NCBI GenBank assembly: GCA_027922465.2
Contig: BQMF02000615.1
Span: forward strand, 146,392-210,391
Source of the DNA: Turritopsis dohrnii
Taxonomy: Eukaryota; Cnidaria; Hydrozoa; Anthoathecata; Oceaniidae
DNA: 64,000 bases
Reading direction: 5' to 3'
In this document: positions 12,140 to 41,062 of the stretch, piece by piece
Numbering within the stretch: the stretch's first letter is position 1
How the letters are laid out: every line of letters starts with the position of its first letter
Translations under genes and position numbers: made by a program
The notes under the pieces: model-generated
What the model saw: the letters and a program-made list of their open reading frames with translations, nothing else
Database searches by the model: none
Told to the model about the DNA's origin: nothing

Positions 12140-13605
12140 GAGCATCGTTTAATAGAGGTTGGCGTTCATTAGAGGAAAAACGGTAAAAGTTTTTCACAGC
12201 GATCACGTTCGTTCAAAGGAGGACATTTAAGTTTGCGGACGCGCTGGACTTGCTTCCGTTAAAAATAATATGGTGGTCAAAGTGACGGAAATTTGCACGG
12301 GTTCGCCTACGAAGTTCTATTTTGCTTCGTGGCTTAATTTATACGATTATTATTGCTGATTCAAGCAGTTTCAAGTCCTTAGCCGAAAGCATGGCTTTGG
12401 AACATTCAATAGCATGTTTTTTTGAGAGAATAACAGGGAAGTTGCTGTTGAAAACGAAGAAAAAGCAAGAAATTTGTGGGATTTCATGGGTATCTTAGGT
12501 GCTAGCACTTACTAGCCGATTTTTGTGAGTTATGAAGTTTTCCCAGCCATAAGGGAAATGAAAATGAGAAGACAAAACATGAAATATTAATGGGGAAAAA
12601 ACTAGAGATACCAGTGTTTTTTTGTTTTGAAGATATTTTACTCCAAACTCTACGAAAAAATCAACATCCACTACCTAAGAATTATGATAACACAATGCTT
12701 TTATGCAGCCTTGTAGACATAAAAGGTAAGCACTGAGTCTTTTCTTGAAGGGAAAAACTTGTTTTGCTAATGTTTTTTGTTTGTTTTCATCTTATTTCCT
12801 TCAAAATCTTAGGAACCTTTGGACACATTTCACACAAAGCAACAACAGAATCTCGCAGTTTCGAAATGAATATTTTTATAACTGATCAAAATCAAAATCA
12901 CTATCAAAATTAACAGGTATATAAATTACATTCTATAATCATCAGACAGTACAAGTCAAATTTTCTCTTTCTGGTAACCTTTTGCTCTGGTCTCAACCTT
13001 TCGGAATTACGATTCACCCTGATGTGGTGCTCCCTCATCATACTTAACAAACGATGACTGTTTGGCTTCATTCTGCAAAACATTCTGGGTGAGGTTCTAT
13101 ATGTAACCATGGAGGTAGAAAAAATTTCTACCTCCATGATATAACTTGTTCACTGTAGGTACCTTAACCTGTATACCATATTTTTGTAGAAATTCAACCA
13201 GATGGTCTTCCAACATTATACATTTTTACAGTATTACTCTTTGATGGAAATTTCTGGCAAAAATACACATCGGATCATCAATGATGTGCTCTAAAATATT
13301 ATGTATAATATTTTTGTAGATTGATGCTTTCTGTTTGGATAATGATTTTGCTTAAAAGAATTCTTACTTACCTATTTGTGCAATACACTCTGTTTCACCA
13401 CATTTTTTATGGATTTATGACCTAACGAATATTTGTGAAATAAGAGCAATTTTACACTGTTTGAATACGACTAAATTACAAACAAGAGTGAACAGAATTT
13501 TGAATTAATACTTTAGCATTTTGTGCACATGGTTACCAACGAAACTCTTTCCTTGATAAGCTTTTCGTTGGACATGAAGTTTATTTAAAGTTTTTATCCA
13601 AGATA
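12140..13605. other. unannotated AT-rich intergenic DNA
   Basis: No coding signal recognised. 12140-12184 has motifs (GGCGTTCATTAGAGG) paired with those left of the Harbinger element, probably an older element that it entered. 13109-13137 is a short perfect hairpin (ATGGAGGTAGAAA with its inverse). Confidence 0.4.
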
Positions 13606-14150
13606 CCTTAAGGGAAGAAATAATTGCAAAAGAATTGTTGGGTAATTAAAAATTACGAATCAATGGTTGAAAAAATCGTGAATTGTGGAATTAAAGATTG
13701 AGAACCTGCCAGTCTATCTTGAAAATATGGGCTTAAAGATAGCAATTTATAAAAAAGGGATCTTTTTAGTGTTTTATGTCTGATAACACAAAGAATGATT
13801 AAAAAACATTGTTTGCTTCTGCGAAGAAAAAGTAAAAGTGTGTTTTTTGTGCTAATCTATTCTTCATAAACAGGAATTATCATCAAAAATATCAAATGCA
13901 CTTCACATCACTCCCTCACCTGCTATCACCCATTCCCATTCTTCATCAGACTCGTATTCTGATTCTAAAAAAACTGTCAAATCTACTACTGCTTGTACTG
14001 ATAACATATGATAAGATCACATCAAAATTTAATGGCGTTTTTGCTTTTCCCGAGTCAGGTTTCATTTTTTTATGTGTATATATTGGATTTATATATTGGA
14101 TATATTGGATTATATGCTCAATAGATTTTTTAAAATTTCTTCCCTTAAGG
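13606..14150. mobile_element. MITE, CCTTA-terminal family
   Basis: Ends CCTTAAGGGAAGAAAT and its inverse, about 16 bp. Left flank TA; right flank TG, presumably mutated. Interior is noncoding; the ORF at 13896 is not supported. Confidence 0.55.
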
Positions 14151-14235
14151 TGTACATGGATTGGCTTTTTCTTTAATTAATAAACTTTTTTTAGTGATTT
14201 AATTTGTTCAAGCTAGATAGAGTAAAAAAGTATTA

Positions 14236-14654
14236 CCTTATTCGAATTAATTAATGCGGGATAAACTTTTGCAATACTTATTTTTGCGAATGAAGACCGA
14301 AAAATTTGCATTTTGCAATACTTATTTTTGCGAATCATGGTCATTTGAAAAAAATTTGGAAAATTTACAGTTTGGAAATAACGAAACAAGTATCAATTCA
14401 AAAAATGAAATTCAAAGAAGAAAAGATTTGGACAAATTTTTGCGAATGTGGCAAATTTGAAAAAATATTACGACATTAATTTTGCGAATGCCTGTTTTTG
14501 AAAAAATTTTGCGAGATAAATTTTTACGAATGCTTGTTTTTGAAAGATTTTGCGGGATTAATTTTTGTGAATTGGGGCCAAATTCGCAAAAAATTAGTAA
14601 TCACAAAAATTTATATCACAAGATTTTATCCTGCATTAATTAATATGCATAAGG
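14236..14654. mobile_element. MITE, CCTTA-terminal family
   Basis: Ends begin CCTTAT and share AATTAATTAATGC(G/A)GGATAAA in inverse, flanked by TA on both sides. The interior repeats the motif GCGGGATAAACTTTTGC and TTTTTGCGAAT in both orientations, related to the motif arrays of the element at 60662. Confidence 0.7.
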
Positions 14655-14826
14655 TATATATACTCCTATCTTAAATGTTTACTAACTTTTACTTTTACCG
14701 ATTGTAACTATATAGGTATAATAATAGTTCAGCTTCTATTACCAATGTTGTATATATTCATTAATGACTGAGATGTGTGCTTAGCCTGGATCCACCTGAA
14801 CTTAACACATTTGTTCTTGCTGTTTT

Positions 14827-15633
14827 TTACTTTTCTTTTGATGACACGAAAGGCAGTTTTTTCAGTTTCATTTTGTCAGATAACAAGTTTGTGGCTGTTG
14901 TTTGCTTTAATAGAACAGTACTTGAATGTTCATGAGCTATTTTCTCAAGTTGATTAATTGGGAAAGACTTGGGAGCACTTTTCACCAGGTAATGTTCTGG
15001 TGTTGCATACAGGCCTACAGGTTGCACATCTTTCTCTGAAAATTGTTTACCACACTGTGGACACGTGCTTTGTGTTTTTTCTTTCACCCTGTATGAGTGG
15101 AAATATACAGTATAGGCAGAAGGAGTGCTCACATTTATTAATCCCCTAACAAACATGGCAAATACACATGGCAAGTGAGGATTTGTTTCTGAGTCAAGGT
15201 CCTCCAGTTTTACATTTTTTATTTTAAATGAGCCTCAGGTGTTTCCCTAGCCAAGTCAAATAGTAATTTCTCTTGTCCAAATATCACCAGTCGTTGGTCT
15301 TCCATGTGTTTATTTTTTTTGGTCTGCCTCAAACTAAGTTTTTGTCCTCTTTCACAGACTTTGCAGTTAGCACTATGAGGTTCCCAAGTAACGGTTTTCT
15401 AGTGTGTGATATTGTTTTTTTCATGTATGTTATCATTGTTGTGTAGCACGACATACACATTTTAGTAGGATGAAAATCTGCTACATCACTTTCTATATCT
15501 AGGAAGAAGGCTGTGTTGACCTTTGTAATCGTTCAAAATTTTCCTTGATATATAACGAGTGTTTCTGCAGTCCGTTTTCACACATTCTGCATAGCTAAGA
15601 AATATTTTTTGTGTGGGGTTTCGGGTCAGCCAT
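14827..15633 (-). pseudogene. broken ORF resembling the RAG1 N-terminal zinc-binding region
   Basis: Reading leftwards from an ATG at 15633 the pieces are: MADPKPHTKNIS, stop, LCRMCENGLQ; after a frameshift FFLDIESDVADFHPTKMCMS; after another, TWEPHSANCKVCERG; and after a further break, STCPQCGKQFSEKDVQPVGL. The spacing H-P-x3-C-x2-C followed by W-x-P-H-x3-C-x2-C and a later Cys pair is the arrangement I know from the zinc-binding dimerisation domain of RAG1 and from RAG1-N-like proteins of invertebrate transposons. The identification rests on these motifs and on recall, not on a search. At least two frameshifts and two stops make it a pseudogene; no transposase core is seen nearby. Confidence 0.55.
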
Positions 15634-16378
15634 GACAGATATAAGGGGCGAAGGTACTTGGCACTTGAATGTATTTTAAAGAAAAATGAAAAAACACTGG
15701 AAGATGAGTCCTTTTGAGAAATACAAAGGATTGATAGTACTTTCTGAGGAAATAGATGGTAAGTCTGGGAAAACTTCGGAAGATGTTGAATCTTGCGAGT
15801 AAAAATCTGTCATTTTTTAATCGTAACCAAGCATCGAGTTTCGCGCCAACAGCAGGTTCAAATTAATCAAATCCTGCATTTTTACGTTCCAGAAGCAAGT
15901 TCACTCTTTTGGCAATCATATCAATCTAGAATATATTCAGTTTTGATCACTTTTGCCGAAATTTGAACTGCATTTGGGTGAGCTTCTGTGTCCCAGATAA
16001 ATGTGCTTCTGCTCAAGTTTTCGTAAATTATTTTGCGCATGCGCATTTTTAAATGTCGTGCTTCTCGGTGGGATTGAACGAACGTGCGATATTAACTTGT
16101 GTGATCTGCGTTTTTCGAATGTTTCCCGCAGATTTGGAAAACAATGAAATCGAGAAAGCTGCATGGCTCAACTTACCGAAAATTAAACGACATAAGAATC
16201 CAATATATTAATTTGTATGGAGGTAACCAATCATACCGGCTTTTTTTATCATCGAGAATGCTCTTCGATATGATTCACCACCAAACACAAGGGTTTAAGG
16301 CAGATGACCTGATAATGTAAATTATAAAATATACTTTTTAACTGTTGGTTTTGTTTGAGAAACTCCAATTTAAAAGTT
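15634..16378. other. upstream region of S6K
   Basis: Noncoding stretch before the S6K start, probably holding promoter and 5' UTR. The only recognisable site is the NRF1-type palindrome at 16034. I cannot place the transcription start. Confidence 0.4.
16034..16045. promoter_or_regulatory. NRF1-type palindrome upstream of S6K
   Basis: TGCGCATGCGCA, a perfect 12-bp palindrome matching the NRF1 consensus YGCGCAYGCGCR, in otherwise AT-rich DNA 334 bp before the S6K ATG. NRF1 sites are common in promoters of metabolic and growth genes (established). Function here is inferred. Confidence 0.5.
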
Positions 16379-35141
<18,763 letters not shown>

Positions 35142-35627
35142 TGTATTTTAACATAGAGTCTTTATTGAATTAGATAGATTCATTCTTATAACTCAGGTCT
35201 GTGGAGATCTGGGATGGGCGAGAAGCAATTGGTCCTGAAATAAGTTAAAGGCACGTTTCATACAGTGTTTGTTCGATAATGCTACATCATGACCTCTTTG
35301 TCTTTACTGCAGTAAACAGTGTAAGCAATTTGGGGTTCTGTTTTGGCAGAAAATTGCTGATCTGGGCCTAACATTGAAGCCCCACTTCTGTGAGGTCATA
35401 TGTTTTTTGTGAAATCCGAGAGCTTTCGGAGATTCGGAGCTTTCTGACTTGAGTATCATGATCCAAGTGACCATTAATTTTTGGAACTGTGTAACGAGCT
35501 TTCAATATGACGTATTTATGTCTAAGTTATTTACGAATGGAGTATAAACTCCGTGGTGAGACCTTCATGTAACTTCCACAACGGGATTCTATTTAGTTTT
35601 TTGTTTGTTTTTTGTTAGGGACTGTTC
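35142..35627. other. 3' region of S6K
   Basis: Noncoding, presumably 3' UTR. No AATAAA close to the stop was found, so the cleavage site is not placed. Confidence 0.4.
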
Positions 35628-35943
35628 ACAAATGACGTCAACTGTTAGGGGGGGAGGGGGGGGTTATACTAAAGTTGACGCTGGTTGACGGGGGAGGGGG
35701 GGGGGGGGAGGGGGATGTGATACTAGTTGACGTCAACCCACAAAATTTTGCAGAACCTTGATTTTTCTAATTAAGTAAAAGTTTTTTATGAAAATGTTAA
35801 CACTGAATGTGATCTTGATGTGGGTCAAACGATGACGTCAACTGAGGGGGAGGGGGCAACGCAAAGTTGACGCAGGTTGACAGAGGGGGGAGGGGGGGTC
35901 AAAAATCTTGAAAAAATGGTTGACGTCATTTGTGAACAATCCC
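35628..35943. mobile_element. MITE with internal G-runs
   Basis: Ends GGGACTGTTCACAAATGACG (continuing TCAAC) and their inverse with one mismatch, flanked by TTA on both sides. The interior has TTGACG motifs next to four G-runs of the form GGGGGAGGGGGG. Confidence 0.8.
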
Positions 35944-35946
35944 TTA

Positions 35947-37255
35947 GTAAAGGTGACCATTAATTTATCGCGCTATCATTAAATTATTTTTCAAGTAGTT
36001 TTTTTTTACTGAATTTTAACTTATGTGCAGTTAGGGTATGAAACATGTACTTTCTTCTGAATTATCGAGAGGATTATTATTATTAGTAGTATTATTGTAA
36101 CCGATGTTTCCGATTGGATGTTCGGTTTAGGACGACTTTCTATATTTAATGAATTGTTTAAAAATTTAAAAGCGATGAAAATCTATTTTGAAGTAGGAAA
36201 AAATTTCGCAGTTATTTCCGCTTTTTATGAATTTTTAGGACGTTTCTTTTGCTTTCAGAATTTTGAGAACGATTTTTCCCTGAGCATTTGATGGTGTCTT
36301 CCACAACCCATAAAGCACATTCGTTGAAATCACTGCGGAGGGTACATTTCTAAAGAAATATTCACACTATTTCAATGAAAATGCTCTTCCCCGCAGTATT
36401 TGCGACTGGAAATAGATCGTTATTTTTCAACTCCGATTTTATAATAAGTAATTTTATAGAAATGTTATCGGCTAAAAAGATTTTCCGTCACACTTCTCTT
36501 CCATCCAATAAAAAGATGGCGGAGAAGAAGTGAGAAATATATATCACGAGAAAGGAATTTTAAAACATTTAGTCGATATTTATTTGTTCACGTTTAAAAA
36601 TATATTATTCATATAGCTTTATTTATTTTAGTGGTGCATTGCTTCCAACTCTATGTTAGTGCGACCACGACAAAGAATGTTCAATGTGTTTAGTGTGGTC
36701 AAATTTACGATGTAACTGCAGTGTTGATTTTGGAGCTTGGAGCAGTGTTTCCACTAGATCTAGTGTCAATCGTTGAAAAGCGTTTTTTAAAATATTGTTT
36801 TTGAAAGCACAAGTAGTTGACGTGCGAAATAAATTATTTGTTTTTATGACAGTATTCTGTTCATCCAACCTCACCATCGAAATGAGGCATGTCATCATCG
36901 AAAGATCATCTGTGTAGCAAACTATGAGAAGTTACCTCTTAGTCTGCTCAACCAGACATGACTTGAGTTCACATTTGTGCTCAAAAGAAAGTCTCTTTTT
37001 ACGAAAACATATGCTAGTGAAAACCGCCTAAAGGACTTCTAAAAGTACTTTCAATTACATAAATGCGCCATTTCACGGTTGAAAAGATAAGCTAGAATGT
37101 TCTCGAATCTCATGTTACATAAGATCCTAATAAAATTTACTTTACTTTATATAAATTGGAGACTACTCAAAAACCCAATTCAAATTCTCCCAAGTGTTGA
37201 CCAACCTTTAATTGTTCACATCGTTTGTCCGTCAGTTTGATTTTAATCAGCTTTC
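35947..37255. other. unannotated AT-rich intergenic DNA
   Basis: No recognised gene. A minus-strand 80-codon frame at 36656-36898 matches nothing I know. Confidence 0.4.
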
Positions 37256-38107
37256 AGGATAGTCATCACCCCTTGCTGCATGTTTTCAGTTTTGTGTCCA
37301 TAACTTTTGATGTGGTTATTTTTTCATCAACAAAGTATATATTTTTGAAAACCTGATAAAATTCCCGATCTAATGAACATAATTTTATTTTCAATATATT
37401 TAGTTTTAAAAAGTTATTGCGGATAAGGGCATGTTGAAAAGGCTTAATTTCTAGGAGCTCCAAGGACCCTTCGAAAAATATTTTCTGCGACGTTTTTATG
37501 TTATTGTGTTCTATGTTTACTAATTTAAAAAAGTTACTACAGTTTTTCTAAACAAGTCGTAGTTCTGATGAAGTAAAAGATTTACGAAAAACACTCATTA
37601 AAATAGCCTTTCCTTGACTTTCTCCCTTCATTGCAGAGCGAATAATGTACTTAAAGAAAAAATTGTAGTAACGTTTTGTCCTATTCTTTCAATTGCAAAA
37701 AAACTATGTAACTATACCTCCATCGTAGGGGTTTTTGGAGGTATTTAAAGACAGATAAGTAACGCAAAAATACTTACCGAGAAAACGTCTTCCAAATAAA
37801 TTCCATTTTGCGATCAGTTGAATAAACCACTTTACAAAAGAAACAATAGCTGTTATTTGCTTACATGAATAAATAATAAGTCTACTATTAAAAGAGAACA
37901 TAGTCCTTGTAAACATGCAGAATAGATCTGTAAACAAATTGCAATAAGCATGAAATGAAATACCACCAAATTTAAAATATTGTACCAAATGATAAATTTT
38001 TATAGCATCATATATACATTTTCAGAAAGCTCTCTGAAAGCTTTATCTTTCTATAATATATAAAAAAAATCTGATTTTTTTTCGATTACAGGGGTGATGA
38101 CTATCCT
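37256..38107. mobile_element. TIR element
   Basis: Ends AGGATAGTCATCACCCCT and its inverse, about 18 bp. Target duplication not resolved. No transposase. Confidence 0.55.
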
Positions 38108-38643
38108 TAATAACATCTACCGATTCCAATAATATAGTAAAGTTTTTATTCCTATCTGTTTTTAGTTTTGGACCGTAACCTTGTTCCTATTGGATAGTCG
38201 ATGGTCACGTGACTGATGGCAAGTGAATGTAGATTGTCATGTAACATGAACGCAAATAAAAATATTTTTTCCAATACTGCTGTGATATACACAAAACTGA
38301 AAATTTAGGAGTTAGTGAACTTTTATGAATGGGTTGTTCGATTCTTCGTGATTTCAACCAATCATGTTTGAAAAACCCTTACACTTGTTTTCTGGCTGAT
38401 TTCAACGCTATCATCCAGCCCCTTTGGTGGAGTTTTTTTTAAAAGACTTGGCAGTAAAGTTTTTAACAGTCCGTCCATGTGAACGACGAAAGTTCTCGAC
38501 ATTCTGTCCATATGAACGACGGCAGTCCGTCCATGTGAACGACTAAAGTAATTTTCAAATTCAACATCAACTTTTGTTTTATCATATTTTATAGAACGAT
38601 TTTTTCACTATTGATATTATTATGTCCTTCTCCCTGCTCAATA
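38108..38643. other. unannotated stretch
   Basis: Contains three partial repeats of the phrase GTCCATGTGAACGACG at about 38470-38545; otherwise nothing recognised. Confidence 0.4.
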
Positions 38644-38774
38644 CAATATTTTGATACCATGACAACCCTAACATGATATTGTTGATGATTCCAACTCACA
38701 ACCTCGTTTCCTCAATATTTTGATACCATAACAACCCTAACATGATATTGTTGATACTCACAACCTCGTATCCA
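38644..38774. repeat. tandem duplication, 69-bp period
   Basis: CAATATTTTGATACCAT.. occurs at 38644 and 38713. The second copy lacks about 7 bp. Confidence 0.8.
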
Positions 38775-38782
38775 GGAGTGTA

Positions 38783-38939
38783 TGCATCTACCGGTTTCAA
38801 ACCATCAAACTTCTCAGTGAAAACTCTGTTAAAAGCGTTTGGAAGAACGAGACATCACTTGGCCAAAACCTCACCCTCCCAAACAAATTTAACAAGGTTT
38901 TGACCGTAAAGATTAGCTGGTTTGAAACCGGTAGATGCA
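38783..38939 (+). mobile_element. 157-bp MITE, copy 1
   Basis: Ends TGCATCTACCGGTTTCAAAC and inverse, flanked by TA on both sides. One base differs from the inverted copy at 40459. Confidence 0.9.
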
Positions 38940-38941
38940 TA

Positions 38942-39557
38942 TACAGCCAGGGACGTATTAAAGGACTATCTTGGGGTAAGAGGTTCTTCATCTCAGTAAG
39001 GTTCCATTCACACATACCATGATTCTTTGCAACTCACTCTTAACAAATGAAGCTTTGTTAAGATGGTTGAAACGAATGATCATCACAGTGTAAATGATTC
39101 CTACTACTCAAGGACTTTTCAAGTAACAACAGGGTTGCCAGCGGACCTTGAAAAGCCTTGTATTTAAAGAAGTACCTTAAATAACCTTGAAAAGTCATTC
39201 GATGACCTTGAAAATTTGGGAAATTTTTCTCATTTGTGTTTTTTTTTTCTTTTTCTGTAGATTATTTTCATTTACATACTACTTTTAGGTGCAGTAAGTA
39301 TACAACTTATTGTCTTTTTAACAATATCTGTAACAATATCTGTAACAATATCTGCTGTAGTTATTTATACGTGGATAAACAATCAATCAAACGTTTAAGA
39401 TTTAAGTTTGACGGATTTCTTACCTCAACTTGTTTGCTAATAGGAAGCTGTAACTGTTTTTGTATTTTATTTTTCCGCAGACAGAGGAAAAACATTTTGA
39501 CAATTTTAGTGATTTTTAGACATTCTTTTGAATACAGGATTGATAGAGATTGATAAA
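38942..39557. other. unannotated stretch
   Basis: Short direct repeats of AACAATATCTGT at about 39322-39355; no gene. Confidence 0.4.
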
Positions 39558-39907
39558 AGGTTGCTGTTTCACCTGCCGACTGCAATTAGTAGTTGACTTA
39601 CCGCCAGAGATACATACCTTATCGGGGAAAATTTCGTCTTTTTGCAAAATTTTACTAATACTTTCTCATAAATTTCACTTCTTCAAAACTTTTCGTCGGG
39701 GAAACTTTTCGTCACTTCCCCGACGAAATTATACCCGATAAGGTAACATTGCTCTTACTTGGCTGAAGGCCAGTGTTCAATCATTCGATGGCCCCTAATG
39801 GGCTGATACACTGCTTTAAGCGCATATCAGACTAGAGTGACTGGACTCGAACATTTTTCGCGACGGTCACACTCAAATGTACGAACCTTCGCCGCTACAC
39901 CTTCGCT
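39558..39907 (-). mobile_element. tRNA-derived SINE, split by a MITE
   Basis: Same family as the SINE at 58960. The head (AGCGAAGGTGTAGCGG, then GTTCGAGTCCAGTC, a good box B) is at 39907 and the body (CATTAGGGGCCATCGA, CTGGCGGTAAGTCAACTA) runs left. The MITE at 39617-39743 interrupts it. Confidence 0.8.
39617..39743. mobile_element. 127-bp MITE, CCTTA-terminal family, inside the SINE
   Basis: Ends CCTTATCGGG and inverse, flanked by TA on both sides. Internal repeats CGTCGGGGAAAC and TTCGTC in both orientations. Removing it and one TA restores the SINE alignment. Confidence 0.85.
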
Positions 39908-40124
39908 ATTAGTATCTACTACTGTGAGAAGGACTTCTATTTATAAAGTTTTATATGGACTATAATACATTAGTTTTTATAATTTATATAGAAAGGAGAG
40001 TGTAACACACTACGCGGATTAGTATATACTAGCAACTCGCGTAAAAGTTTTTTTACGCCTTTAGTTTCAAAAAGGATTTGCAGAAAATCCCGTGTGCGAA
40101 CCCCGTGACGAAATTAAATCACGG
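39908..40124. other. unannotated stretch
   Basis: Nothing recognised. Confidence 0.3.
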
Positions 40125-40890
40125 AATCGCCACTGGAAAGTGTACTGATGTTGTAGAGCTCGAAAAACTGATCAAAAAAATGTATGGGATTGTTTCCCTA
40201 CGACCCACCGTTACAGAGAGATATCGTCGATCAAAGATTTTGATGACGTCATAGCCGCAGTGCATCCTTGAATACATCCTTGGTCGATTTTTTGTTGCTT
40301 CTTTTCTTAACATTTCTTGAATATTTATACGAAAATAGCATATCATGCCCAAGCTTAACATGATGTTGATTCGTATGTCTCACCAAGGACATCAGAACAA
40401 CTACGACTCTTCTGGTCCCACCAGGCTTGAACATTTTATACGCTATCATAGCTGTATATGCATCTACCGGTTTCAAACCAGCTAATTTTTACGGTCAAAA
40501 CCTTGTTAAATTTGTTTGGGAGGGTGAGGTTTTGGCCAAGTGATGTCTCGTTCTTCCAAACGCTTTTAACAGAGTTTTCACTGAGAAGTTTGATGGTTTG
40601 AAACCGGTAGATGCATACCCTCATAGTAATTTTTATATTTTCTAATTAACATTTTCGAATCCCGGACAAAGCAAGAAGTTGTATGATTTTTTCGCAAAGG
40701 CCTCATATATACGATGGCGCTTTGCCCCCCAACGCCCAAAAGAAGAAATCATATGGCTACAAGCTGAAGTCCTTGTAGTAGTAGTAGTAATGGCCGCAGT
40801 ACCAAAAATAATTTAGGCCCAAATGTTGCGTCACCCGATCACCCGTATCGCGGACCCTAAAAAACGTCAGTTATCCCTGAAAAAGATGGC
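40125..40890 (-). mobile_element. Helitron-like fragment, interrupted
   Basis: 40125-40255 (TAGAGCTCGAAAAACTGAT, GTTACAGAGAGATATCG) and 40810-40890 (TATCGCGGACCCTAAAAAAC, GTCAGTTATCCC) match consecutive parts of the units at 57805-62390. The DNA between, about 550 bp, is an insertion that includes MITE copy 2. Confidence 0.6.
40459..40615 (-). mobile_element. 157-bp MITE, copy 2 (inverted)
   Basis: Inverse of 38783-38939 with a single G/A difference, flanked by TA on both sides. Confidence 0.9.
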
Positions 40891-41062
40891 AGAAGTAACG
40901 GTCCCAAATCGTCACTCTCGTTAATGCGGAAACGGAAAATCTGGATGAATAACTTTGAAGCGAGTTTATACAAACATTTTTCGATTTTTTAAAGATATAC
41001 AATCAAGATTGGTTAACCGTGGATGTTTTAAATTTCTACAGAGTCGATTTCGTTAGAATCTT

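Noticed and set aside
12910..13137. Short minus ORF at the hairpin
   Set aside because: No family resemblance and its start lies in a palindrome.
14827..15633. Intron-exon structure instead of a pseudogene for the RAG1-like ORF
   Set aside because: Frame changes occur within overlapping sequence with no room for introns between the motifs.
36656..36898. Minus-strand 80-codon ORF downstream of S6K
   Set aside because: No recognisable domain, splice context or repeat relation.
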